From assembly GCA_958299035.1 (NCBI GenBank), contig CATQJL010000112.1, positions 6,122,123 to 6,186,122 on the forward strand: a DNA stretch of 64,000 nucleotides, given 5' to 3'. The DNA comes from Cylicocyclus nassatus (lineage: Eukaryota; Nematoda; Chromadorea; Rhabditida; Strongylidae). Shown here piece after piece: positions 47,378 to 57,890 of the stretch (positions are counted from its first letter, which is position 1; each line of letters begins with the position of its first letter). The position numbers and the translations under genes are program-made. The notes below the pieces were generated by a model. That model saw nothing but the letters and a program-made list of their open reading frames with translations, made no database searches and was not told the DNA's origin.

Positions 47378-50300
47378 ATGCTGGCCATCACTGCGGTATG
47401 ATCCTCTTTTTCATTATCACTAAAATTACCATTAATTAAATGTGTTTAGTTACTTCTAATCGTGCAATACGTATCACCAACATACGGTGAGATTTTGATC
47501 TAGAATTTTATAGAACAATGCGATTTTGCTCACTCATAATGGATTAGTTTCGGAACTCATCGTCTTATCAGCACAAATCAAGCGCACATTCAGGTGCATG
47601 CTTTGATGCCGTCCTCGAAGATGCTATAGTAAAAGCCCATAATGACCTGAGATATGATGTTGCGACCAAAAATTTAAATGCCAAAATTTATGGAGACATT
47701 CCAGGAACGAAGAGTTTGTTCAACTTGGTAGGCATTTATTGCTCAATAATTCATCCGGTACCTTCCTAAGAAAAAAGGGTAGGAGAGGGATAGTGAGTCA
47801 TAAGCCCTCCCTCCCCCCCCCCCCCCCCCCCCGACCACGCTTAGGATTCTCAAAGGACGCGTCAAATGATAAAAACAAATCATGCGGTTGTCACTAGTTG
47901 GCTGAAGGGGCTTCTATTTAGAGTCTAGAACTCATTGTCCTACAAACACTTCAGTCATGAAAGCAATTTCATTAAAGGCAAGTGCCGTATTTTTAGGAAT
48001 ACGATTGCGGCTTCGCAAATCTTGCCGAAGCACTTATACCGAAGGACTGCCTTAGACCGGCTCTCGACTATTCTTCAATGGGATACGGCAGTAATTTTAG
48101 AAAGTTTGTAAAAAAGACTTCCGCACTTATGTATAAATCATGCCACTTTATTCAGGTTCCGCACACCCAAAAGAGTTGATGAATCAGATATAAATTATCT
48201 CGCAGAATATTACAACATAATCGTACAAGAATGGGCTATGAAGGACATTGTTCCTCTTGATTCTAATGCTGTATACAAGGATAAACGCATGGAAGCTTTT
48301 GCTAACGTGAGTCTTTACTGGTGGCTCTCTTGAAACAGAATCGATTTTTACGGTAGTACAAAAAAAACTTGGAGAAAAGGAGAGAGAAAAAGAAATAGAA
48401 GGAAAAAAGAAAAAAGCGAAAATCTGTGCTAGAATGCTAACAAAATATCTGCAACATTTTCACAATATTTGCTCCCGATTTTCTACCAAGCTAAGCGAGG
48501 CCCATGAAGGACCGAGAGAAGAAAATCACCACTGTTTCAGATGGTTTATCACAAAACTATTGCGTTTGGATGCAAGCACAGAACCTGCGATGACACCACA
48601 ATGGCTATCGCATGTGTGTACGAATCACTGTGAGTGACTTTCTATCTGCCTTTTTTTACTTGTGAAAAGGTATTTAGCGTACAATAACAGTATAGATCGC
48701 CTTTTTAGACCAAAGATTGGCGAACCACTTTTCGTGCCAAATCCACAAGCGAAAAATAAGAAAGGATGTACAGCACATAAGACTTGCAAAGAGGTTAGAC
48801 CAGGAACCAAATGTATGCAAAATCCAGATGGTACATTGGGACCCCTCTGCGTACTCCATGACAGTGAGTTCCTAAATTTTTGATTATTATAGCGAGGTAA
48901 GGAATGCCTGTAAAAGTAAACCGTTGAATTTAATTGTTTTCACGGGCGATTTCCCGTAAAATACAATAGGTTATTTAGAAAAATCTTCGTGCATAATGAT
49001 ATTCTAATTGACTCATTATTCGCTAACAAGGAAGCTGGTCTCAATGGAAGTAGTCTTTTCAATTATTTTCGTACTTACTAAGCTTCTATCAACTGCAACG
49101 ATTCCACGAAAAATCTAATATATAAGGAATCGCGATGCCAATTCAAAAAACATCAGATAGCGGGAAACCCAGTGTGATCCCGAAGCGCGGGAATGCAACC
49201 CTAGATAATTACTGGTTCACTAGCACCACCGAAAAAGAACGCGCAGCCCATACAAAATGGTCCAGAATTGCTCAAATGGTCTATTTATCATTAGGTACTT
49301 TAGGCAATAGATACCTCTTCGAGTGCTGGAGCGACTGTAACAATTGCTCTTACCTACATTTGCATTTTTTGCTCTCTCCTTCTTCTCTGCAGCTCCCGTA
49401 ATTTGTACTTGTTCAACCTAACCACTTGAAGGTTTATACTATCAAATTGAAAACTGCATATTATTGGAAACCAGAAAGATGACACGTTTATTCTAGGAAC
49501 AACTCCTGGCCATTGTGAATGATTTCTGGAAAGTTCTCAAATAAAATTCCTAGTCGCTCACAGGCATTCCAATAGTCTTTCTAAAATAATTCTTTTTATC
49601 CATACTCTCATGACCACTGTATTTCTAGTTACAACCACAGCCTCCACTGAAAGCACCACAACTTCTGCAACAACAACACCCACGACTACATCGACGTCTA
49701 CTTCAACCACGACATCTACTTCGAGCACAACGACTACAACGACACCTACGACTACTTCGAGTACAACAACTACAACAACACCTACGACTACTTCGAGCAC
49801 AACTACCACTTCTGCGACATCAACAACCACATCTACAACAACTTCCACTTCAAGCACAACAACAACTACCGCGGTTCCAACGCTGATGACTGCGGAGATG
49901 CGAGAGGAATTGCTTGGAAAGCTGAATCATTATAGGTAGGGGCATCTTCGTGCACTATAAGTAAGCGCGAAGAGTTTGAAAGATGAGGACTGATTTCCAT
50001 TTGCAAGTTGTTGTTAAAACTAACTATCGAAATTATGGAAGTAAGTGTTTTGGAATAGGATCTCTTGCGAGCAAAGATGCCCTAAATAGTCAGCTTTTAT
50101 TATTATGTATTTTCGACCGCCTTTGAATACTACTGCAAAGCTGCTGTTATAATATCATGTTAAAAGCTGTGGTAGTCAAAAAATTTATTGATTTTACGGT
50201 AGATCGGAGCTGGCTAAGGGAAATGTCAGAAATGGAATAGAAGGAAAAGCCAATCTTCCGGTAGCCAAGGATATGTACGAAATGGTATGCTCTTACAAAG

Positions 50301-51674
50301 TTACAACCCTCTGCAGTATTTTGAAAATTAAAAAAAATTCTTCCATTTTTTGGATACGCTGCAGATATCTCTACCAATGCAAACTCGTCCTTAACAAGAG
50401 TTGTCAATTTTTAGCGATATGATATGGACCTTGAAAAAGAAGCTCAAGCCGCAGCTGATAAATGCGATGCCACATCAGAAGTGCAATCAAGGGATGGCCA
50501 AATTGCTCAGCTGAACGAAACGTCATTTACCGAAAAGGAAGTGCTTCTAGGGGTGGGAATTATGTTATTTGGCAAACGTTATTCAAAGTAGCTTTTATTC
50601 TAGACGCAAGAATCATGGTTTTGGCAAATATTGAAAAACGGCATGAATTATCAGATGCAGTACACAGAAACCTTGGAATCGAAGCCTTCTTCACCAAACG
50701 CATTCACTCGGGTACGTAGTCTGACTACTACCACTCCGAAAGTTTACCGAAAAAAATTGTTACGTATTTTTTACTTTCAATCTATTTAGATTGACTCATT
50801 ATTTGAACGTTTACGGAAGGTTGCTATAAAATTCAAAATCTCTGCTGGGGTACTCAAACGATATTTCCGAATCTACATGATGGAACAAATTTCTGATGGA
50901 TTGAAAACTCCCTTGCGCTATCACCCCTTTTTGAAGCCTTTTGATCAATTTCTGTGGAAAATGACCCTAAAAAGCGTCATAAAAGGGTAAAAAAGGGGAG
51001 AAAAACCAAGAAATTAGAAGTAAACTTTATGAAAGATAGATGCTTGCACAATCGCCAAAATTGGGTTCGAACTCAAGTATTGAGCTATGTCTAACAGAAT
51101 TTCGCTTAAATTTTTATGCTAACCTCGCAAGAACTTTGAAGTGATATAGCTCCAGTTAGAGAAAAAACTGCTTCAGAGTGTTTCAGAATTGTTCAAATCA
51201 TGGAACGAGACCAAATCAACTAAAAACAGTACATGAATTTTACACTCGTTTTTGCATGTTCATTAAGCCCCATATTTTGTCTCTATTAATGATAGACCAG
51301 GGATCCATCTATATTCATTTGTTCACAATGACTAAGTCTTTACATCGCAGATGGGATGGGCTAAATCATACAAAGTCGGCTGTGGAATGGCACACTGCAG
51401 CGCTGGCACTGCTATCATCTGTCGCTACGATCCACCGTAAGATTTGATTTGCGATCACCTGTACTTGTTCAAAGCGAAAACAGCCTTATTGTATCTTTCT
51501 TGATTTTTATGCTCAAACAAACGCCTTCGCCTTGCATGCGAACATTTCATAAATATACTTTGCAGAGGTAACCAATACGGTCAGTACGTTTACACGCCCG
51601 GCAGTGAAAGTGACCTCTGCGCTTCCTGCAGTGACCCGTGCAATGACGGACTGTGCCCACCACCAATTAATTGA
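47378..51674 (+). CDS. Secreted two-CAP-domain protein (ASP/VAL family)
   Basis: A complete gene, with exons 47378-47395, 47450-47486, 47594-47727, 47997-48103, 48156-48306, 48541-48629, 48670-48863, 49629-49935, 50203-50284, 50415-50552, 50604-50711, 51351-51436 and 51566-51674. All phases agree. Exons 1-2 code a signal peptide (MLAITALLLIVQYVSPTY). CAP domain 1 has KAHNDLR, a disulfide-rich region (FGCKHRTC, IACVYES) and a Cys-rich hinge (KKGCTAHKTCK). Exon 8 is a threonine/serine-rich, probably O-glycosylated linker. CAP domain 2 has KLNHYRSELAKGNVR, DMYEMRYDMDLEKEA, MGWAKSYKVGCGMAHC and IICRYDP, and ends in a Cys-rich tail. Domain 2 lacks the His of the HNxxR motif. Nematode relatives are secreted, abundant in infective or parasitic stages, and modulate the host; that role is family knowledge, not shown here. 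Confidence 0.94.
47813..47832 (+). repeat. Poly-C tract (20 C)
   Basis: The longest homopolymer in the window, inside intron 3 of the two-CAP gene, about 165 nt before exon 4. Confidence 0.9.
49114..49222 (+). mobile_element. Helitron-like 5' terminus, copy B
   Basis: A|TCTAATATATAAGGAATCG is followed by AGATAGCGGGAAACCC and GATCCCGAAGCGCGG, homologous to copy A at 40837. It lies in the intron between CAP domain 1 and the linker exon, and reads in the same direction as the gene. Confidence 0.5.
49629..49935 (+). other. Threonine-rich mucin-like linker exon
   Basis: Exon 8 of the CAP gene codes about 80 residues that are almost only Thr and Ser with occasional Pro/Ala, followed by LMTAEMREELLGKLNHYR, which opens CAP domain 2. 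ACN codons in tandem make this a coding minisatellite that can change length. The Val-rich antisense frame is its shadow. Confidence 0.9.
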
Positions 51675-51709
51675 TTGGCTATTATTTCCAACAAATAAGA
51701 GCTATTGAA

Positions 51710-51715
51710 AATAAA
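51710..51715 (+). terminator. Poly(A) signal of the two-CAP gene
   Basis: AATAAA 36 nt after the stop codon, a normal distance for compact nematode 3' UTRs. Confidence 0.75.
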
Positions 51716-51774
51716 ATTTTCGTATATTGATTATGTGAAAATCAAAAAAAAAAATCTTATACGAAGCTGAATCT

Positions 51775-51937
51775 CTGTTTGTCTGTGTGTGTCTGTCTAT
51801 CTGTACGTATGTTCCGAATAGAAAATTCCATTTCTGAACCGATTCGGACTACACGTATCACACATGTACTTCTGAAGAGCATGCTGATTACGAATATATT
51901 CATTTACAAAGCGGGCGGAGCCGGCTTTGCCAGCTAG
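51775..51937 (+). mobile_element. Helitron-like 3' terminus
   Basis: The segment contains GTCTGTCTATCTGTACGTAT and TTCCGAATAGAAAATTCC, words common near Helitron right ends. It finishes with the hairpin CAAAGCGGGC-GGA-GCCGGCTTTG, four bases (CCAG) and CTAG|T. A 3' hairpin a few bases before CTRR|T is the Helitron rule. The paired left end may be 49114. Confidence 0.6.
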
Positions 51938-52219
51938 TTGCTCATATAGCCCAGACACTTGGTGGTACTCCAAGATAATTTTCAAAGGTGAAACAGATAA
52001 GATGACTGAAAAGGAATGCAGTTCTGTACTTGTCAGCCTACATTACCAAACGCCTCTTTTGACTTGCGGCGTTCAGACCTTGTCTCAGCACAACGTACTT
52101 CAAACAACTCGAAGTGGTAGACGCCAACCTTCAATCCACCGTGAAGTCAGCAGTCCGCGCGACTGCGATGGACATCACTGAGGGCTGCTCAGTGAGTCAG
52201 GGACGTTTATAGTCTCAGG

Positions 52220-52568
52220 ATAAGGATGACACGGAAAGAAAACGTTCTGTAGTCATGATCGGAGTTCCTGAAAAAGGAACCTCGCTACTTACTTTAGAGT
52301 GAATCATGATCGCTTATGTGTCGAGCAAATATTGGACTTTCTTGGAATTGAATGTACCCCAGTCTGTGTTTATAGCATGGGAAGACCACATTCTTCCTAT
52401 AATAGACTCCTTAAAGTAGTTCTTCCCTCCTCACACTTTGTCAGTGTGCTCCTACGTCGAGCACCTCGTATGAAGAGGTTTCCTTATGCCTCTATTTTCA
52501 TAAGGTCTCTCTTCCCAAAGAAGAGAGGGAAAAACTTCGGAAAGAACGAGTGGCTCGATGTAGTGTAA
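52220..52568 (+). pseudogene. LINE ORF1 remnant
   Basis: Frames read DDTERKRSVVMIGVPE, then after a frameshift VEQILDFLGIECTPVCVY and RLLKVVLPSSHFVSVLLRRA. The pattern (RSVV-hydrophobic-G-x-P, cysteine-containing helix, K-hydrophobic-PS) is that of CR1-type ORF1 RNA-binding proteins, and the other LINE at 62202-62744 has the same order (RTIVISGIREP, RLVKVIFPS). Confidence 0.65.
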
Positions 52569-52725
52569 ATCGATCGATGACCTCAAGTCAGTCGGCAGGA
52601 GCAGGAATTGTTTGTAATGATACTATTGATGTATCTACCATACCAGCTCAGACGGATGCTCATTTTAGTAATTCTTTGAATGTGTAAAACTTCCTCGGAC
52701 TGTGGGTCATTGTTAAGCATGTTTT

Positions 52726-55560
52726 TTGGCCAATGCGAGGTCTCTTTGCAGAAATATTGACGGTCTCGACTACGTTATTAGGCGGGAATATTTTGCAGTT
52801 ATAGGGATCACTCAAATTTGGTTAAGTGAAAAAGTCAATGATAGCTCCCTCTTTGGCAATCTTCAAAAATATTTAATCCACAGATGCGACCTTGCGTTCG
52901 GAAGAGGAGGAGAAGTGCTACTTATTATTAGGCGTAATTTAAATGCTCATTTGGTCTTTAGCGAATCCGAACAGGACGGCTACGAAATACTTTGCGTTGA
53001 CATCGCCTCCTTTAAACCATCGCGAATTGTTCTGGTCTACAGAACACCCTCCTGCAGCGCCAACAAAACAGAACAGTTACCCAAGGTGATCACTGATCTT
53101 TTGGGTTGCAGTAATTCCTTGGTTCTCATAGGCGACTTCAATTTCCCTAGCATCGATTGGGACAACCCCTCTGCAACTGAAAACCATGGTGCTACTACCA
53201 AGAACTTTTTAGACATGTGTAATATATATGGGTTATCCCAGAAAGTAGTACACCCATACCCGAGGCCATAATATCCTAGACTTGATCTTGACAAACGATG
53301 ATGACTTGATTGAAGCTGTTCGCGTAGGGGTTCCGTTAGGTCTAGTGACCATGCAACAATCACATTCTCGCTAAAATCCGCTAACGCTCAGCCAGGGTAC
53401 ATTTCGCGCAGAGATTACAAGAATGCAGACTTTAAAAATTTGATCAAGTACTTAACTACCATTGATTGGTATGGCTCTTTCAACTCTATCGATGACATAG
53501 GTACAATGTATGAATTGTTTTTGTTTGTGCTTCACCACGCCATCTCATTATACGTCCCCCTTGTTTCGGTTCCTTTACGAGCAAAACACCTGTCAGGCTA
53601 CCTTCGAAATCTTTATGATAAAAACGAGTGTGTTTGGAGTAAAACAGCCTCTAGTGGTAACTTTGAAGACTGGAGAGAGTTTGATAGAGTCAATGATGTT
53701 CACTAAACGTCTCAAGAAATACAATGCTTCTGTAGAAAAAAATACTGTTGCCCCTAGCAGAAAGTCTCTGTTCTTTATGCTACTCAGTTCCACACTCAAA
53801 GACAAAAAGAAAATCACTACAATCTTATCGAACGATGGGGCTGTAGTACTGACGATTTTGAAATAGCAGAGCTATTTGCAGATGTTTTCGAAAACTCATA
53901 CCAAGAAAGTGATCCTGTAGATTACAGTCAGCCTGCGTCGCGTATTCCTGTAATGAAAGAAGTATCCTGGTTCCATAGCGATGAAATTAACAAGTTGCTG
54001 ATCACTTGGCCTAGCTCTAAATCACTTACTCCTGATGGCCTACCATTGAAATTCATGAAATCAATTGCGCATGTCATAGCCGAACCTCTTCAGTTCATAT
54101 GTAACTTCAGTCTCATGAGAGCAGAAGTGCCAAATTAATCACGCACTTCTTATGTTATACCAATCCCTAAGAAAAGACCGTTTACTTTCCCTAGTAACTA
54201 TCGACCCTTCAGTATAACGTCATTATTTGCTCGCATGTTTGAAAAGACATTGAAGAAACACATTGTCAACCATTTAGAGAGAAACAAAATCATTTCATCT
54301 TTCCAACACGATTTTCAAAGGTCAAAGTCTACCACTACGGCCATGTTGCAGACTTTGACGATTGGACACAAAATTTTGATGATGGACTCAATACCGATGT
54401 CATTTATCTTGATTTCTCTAGGCATTTGACAAGGTACCCCATGGAAGTTATTGCTAAAGTTAAAGATGATCGGCATACATCCTCGCATTATTGCTTGGAT
54501 TGAAGCCTTCCTTAGGGACAGGTCTTTTCTCGAGCGAGTAAATTCTGCGTTTTCTAGACCTAGAAAGATGCGCAGCAGCGTTCCGCAAAGTGGAGTTCTC
54601 TCACCCGTGTTGTTCAATATTTATACTTATGAACTTCCCAATATTCCTATAGACTTAGGAGTCTCATGTAGGGCTTTTGCTGACGACTTCAAATTGTATA
54701 CTGTTGTTATGAATGAATCCGGTTTTAACTTGCTACAGAATGCACTTAATGAAGTATATAAATGGTCGCATAGGTGGTCATTGCCTATCTCTAGGGAGAA
54801 AACAGAATTTTCCGTGTTGGACCTAGTGGCTGCAACCCAATTTGATAGAGCTTGTGTGAAGTTCCTCTCCGAGAAGTAACAAAGATACAAGACCCTGGGT
54901 TCTTAGTGACCAGCAATCTCAATTTTAGCAACCACTGCAAAATGATTGCAGACAAAGCTACCGCAGCGATAATAATCTATTCAGAGCATTTTCTAGTAGC
55001 GACACGATCATGTTTATAGCAGCATACAAATCATTTATCAGGCCTATGTTGGAATACGGAACGTCGTGTACAACGCAAGTATGCGCAAAACCAAAAATTA
55101 CCTTGAGAAAGTTCAGAATAGTTTCACTAGAAAACTTATGATACGTAAGATTGGTTTTGAATACGATCTTATACCCAGTGGGAAGATTCGAAACAAGAAC
55201 TTTGGGCTTTCCACATTTGCTTATAGAAGACGTAAACTCGGCCTTATTATGGCGCACAAGATTGCATATGGGGAGTGTGGTCTGGATTTCAAAACCTTTT
55301 TTCCGACTAGAGTGTCCATCACTAGGGGAGGTTTCAGGAAGTTGATCATTCCAAGGGCAAGGTTAGTCATACGTAGGAACTTTTTCGCTTGTCGTACAGT
55401 TTGTGACATGGATAGGCTAATTAGAAAGGGTATGTTTCCGCCAAAGCTATCTCAGTTCAAGACGGTTCTAAAGAGTTATCTACAGTCCATTAGCAGCGTT
55501 GATACTATAGCGGTTCTAAGAATTTTGATTTTCGTAAGATTCGTATTGTGCGTGTTTCTT
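52726..55560 (+). pseudogene. LINE ORF2 (endonuclease-reverse transcriptase) remnant
   Basis: The apurinic-type endonuclease part (52726-53400) shows NARSLCRNIDGL, LVLIGDFNFPSIDW and, after a frameshift, SSDHATITFSL. The RT part (about 53870-54880) shows SKSLTPDGLPLKFM, NYRPFSITSLFARMFEK, YLDFS with a frameshift in the following motif, SVPQSGVLSPVLFNIYTYEL and the catalytic FADDFKLY near 54675. A C-terminal part (54960-55560) has the tail of CR1 ORF2 proteins. At least five frame breaks make it non-functional. Confidence 0.88.
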
Positions 55561-55659
55561 GGTTCGTTATTCAGAATATTTTTTTCTGCTGCTGTTGTTG
55601 TTGGCATAGGTGGATCCTATGAAATAAATAATAATAATATAGTCCACGGTAAGAGTTGA

Positions 55660-56310
55660 CATGATGACATATAAGGCAGGAGGTCATTTGTCATCGCCAA
55701 GCATCGCCTTCTTGTTATTCCTTCCCGGATTTCCGGTAGACATCCATATTCCTTCCCGGATTTCCGGTGGACATCCACGCAGCTTCCAATGTTTTTGTCT
55801 GAGATTTCGGTATCACACATTGAAGGCATCGTCCACCCTAAATTTAGGGTGTTGAGCTTTTGACAGCATATAATAGTAGGGCCCCCTATCAATCCAATGC
55901 CCAAGTCGCGGCGCAAATTGCCGCTTCGGAAGCGAGAAAATCGCTTCGGAATAGCGAAGATGCACGAGGACCCCCATCCATACCCGCCCATTTGCGCGCG
56001 CCCATCCAATCACCGTTCCGGAAAGCGGCCTGTGGGTTCTCCGGAATGGGTATTGTCGGTTTTCGCGCATTCTCCACTTCATATTCGGAATGATGGACAA
56101 GAGAAGGCCCTGAAACGACAAAAACATGGAAGTCGAAAATCTGGGTGGACGTTGCCTTTAATACGTGCAATTACAGTGAAATCGTCACCATTATGTGCCT
56201 CTACTCTATGTTTTCTAGCAAGGTGACGTTATCTCTCGTCCTTTGTTGCTCAAATGTTCCTTTATTATATTTAATGTTCTCCCGGTCTCACCCACATACT
56301 CACATAATCG
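55660..56310 (-). pseudogene. Penelope-type GIY-YIG endonuclease remnant, split by a TIR element
   Basis: On the minus strand CEYVGETGRTLNIIKEHLSN (GIY-YIG core with the Arg and Glu-His context) lies at about 56310-56215, and HNGDDFTVIARI follows in another frame up to 56159. Beyond an inserted element, KTLEAAWMSTGNPGRNMD and CLAMTNDLLPYMSSC (55805-55660) complete the usual C-terminal block. A tandem duplication of about 27 bp (55722-55775) disrupts the end. The order matches Penelope-like element endonucleases. Confidence 0.6.
55823..56158. mobile_element. Small TIR element inserted in the Penelope remnant
   Basis: AAGGCATCGTCCACCC at the left and GGGTGGACGTTGCCTT at the right are 15/16 inverted. 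The left end continues into a perfect 18-bp palindrome (55834-55851). The 336-bp interior is much more GC-rich than its surroundings and has no transposase. Endonuclease homology resumes on both sides. Confidence 0.6.
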
Positions 56311-56605
56311 CCGGGGGCAGGCGGTCCGCAAACTTGCACTTTTCTGCAGGCAGTCAGCAAAATTTTGGGGCGCGGCCAAACCTTCAGCGGGCGGCACTTC
56401 CCTGTTCTGCCAGCAAACAATACAAAATTTTCTGCAAACGCTCGTCAAATAATCTCTTTTAGCGGGCGTTGGCCAAACTTTCAGCAAGCGCTCGAACTCC
56501 ATATACGCAGTTCGCCGAGTACAGGTAAGACTCTGTGTCGCAGAGGTGTCACCGATGGTTCAATTACCAGAGTTTGAGGCACTTTCTCAGCGGAAAGTGC
56601 CTGGA

Positions 56606-56696
56606 GCCGCGCGGTCTTTCACAAAGGACCGTGCGGCCCACAACAATTCTGCATATTCTCGCAGAAAGTCCGCGAGAATGCGGCCATTGGGCCGCA
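56606..56696. repeat. Three consecutive GC-rich hairpins
   Basis: Stems at 56606-56637 (GCCGCGCGGTC...GACCGTGCGGC), 56654-56679 (ATTCTCGC...GCGAGAAT) and 56681-56696 (GCGGCC...GGCCGC) follow each other within 91 nt. The surrounding 56.3-56.85 kb is a GC-rich patchwork with recurring GCAGAAA and GGCCAAAC words. Confidence 0.65.
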
Positions 56697-57240
56697 ACTT
56701 ATTTACAAAAAACCGCGGTAGTCCTCCGAGCGTTCGTCTAGAAATTGGCCAAAATTATTCCAATTTTCTGCAAAGGGACCGTAAGAAATCAGCGAACTAC
56801 TTTTCCTTTGCCCGCTTGCTCAAGATTCGCTGGCCGTTGCCCCGGTGATCAAGTATGTTGTTTCACAGCTCAGGCATTCTAACTGGTAAATAGTACCCTG
56901 TGTTAACGTGCTTCACATTTCCTCTAAACAAGAAAGTTCTCTATCTAGGCTCGTAAAGTCCTTATAGTAATAAGAAAAGAGATAAAGAAATCGCTACTAC
57001 AATCTCAATTTAACAGTAGTTGATTATGTGAAAAGCGAGCAGGGCTGGCAATGAGGGTGCGGAAACGTGAGCCTTTCCACTCTCTTAAAAAAGTCATGAC
57101 ACGAGCCGTGGTTTTCATTTGATGTTGTCAAATTCCCAAATTTACTAGGATTGCGAACGTAAAGTGTTCCAATATCTTGAAACAATGTTAGTAATGCTTT
57201 GCCAGCACGAGGTTTGAGTGAAGCTTTATTTTAACATCAG

Positions 57241-57280
57241 TGGCCTAACGTTTCGACTACTCGTCGTCTTCAGAGGCCTA
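57241..57280 (-). ncRNA. Hammerhead-like motif of a Penelope-like element
   Basis: On the minus strand CTGAAGA (57273-57267) is followed by a short stem CGAC-GAGTA-GTCG and then AAACGTTAGGCC. GGCC blocks on both sides can pair as stem I, and AACGTT is self-complementary, as in the very short stem III of dimeric Penelope hammerheads. One base sits between CTGAAGA and the best stem II register, so catalysis is uncertain. The position just 3' of a GIY-YIG endonuclease fits the known terminal location. Confidence 0.45.
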
Positions 57281-57518
57281 AAGCGGTGCGGGATTAGTGA
57301 TCTTATGTCTGTCCCACCAAGTGCTTTATCAACCCTCGGCTAGCTTCTCGATCCCCTTAAGAGTTACCAAGCAAAAATCGCAGGATGAGAAAGACGAAAA
57401 CACCTTTGCTTCACCGCCGGTGCACTTGGTATTATGGTGCGACCGTATCCTTGATGACAGTAGTGCCAATAAGTCACATTTAGTGGTTTATTGTAGATGA
57501 AATTATCGCACTACCCTA

Positions 57519-57890
57519 TCATAGCCCATATAATGATAAAAACGGCATGAAGTCATTCGTAACGGCTAAGCACTCGTTTTTGTGGTTCATAAGCGGTGCT
57601 TTGCGCGTGATCCAAAATGCTCCGAGAGCTTTCCGGGCAGAGGTGTCTTTCTCGTATGCCAAAATTGTACATTTAATTTCGTAGTCTTGGTCGCAGTTAT
57701 GTTCATGCTTATGTTTCCCGAGAGGAGAAACCAGACTACCCTTATGTTTATTGGCAAGATGTTCTTTGATCCTGACAAAAGACTTACTGTTCCAATACCG
57801 TTTTGCTTCTCCTGTATGAACCTTCAAATCGTTATTCCAGCTTTTTGCGATTTGGTATGGAACCTGATGAGCGAATAATTTTACAATACA
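57519..57890 (-). pseudogene. Penelope-type GIY-YIG endonuclease fragment
   Basis: A minus-strand frame reads VHTGEAKRYWNSKSFVRIKE, EHLANKHKG, SPLGKHKHEHNCDQ, ILAYEKDTSARKALGAFWI and PLMNHKNECLAVTNDFMPFL. These follow the order of the GIY-YIG domain and C-terminal block of Penelope-like elements (R-I-K-E-H-L; E-x-x-T-x-A-R-K-x-L-x-A-F-W-I; M-N-x-K-x-E-C-L-A-x-T). The first GIY strand is degenerate. No reverse transcriptase was found upstream (57.9-58.4 kb), so this is a 3' fragment. Confidence 0.75.

Larger units (their letters stand above)
51990..55640 (+). mobile_element. CR1-like non-LTR retrotransposon (decayed)
   Basis: A LINE whose ORF1 and ORF2 remnants lie in order on the plus strand, ending in an (ATA)n-type tail (55622-55640) typical of CR1-clade 3' ends. 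Many frameshifts and stops show it is old. It begins within about 50 nt of the Helitron-like right end, so its 5' end may be truncated. Confidence 0.88.

Noticed and set aside
49558..49857. Val-rich minus-strand frame
   Set aside because: It is the antisense shadow of the Thr-rich linker exon of the CAP gene.
51050..51080. GGGTTCGAACTC as a tRNA T-loop
   Set aside because: No A box or cloverleaf stems at the proper distance upstream; the words lie in an intron of the CAP gene.
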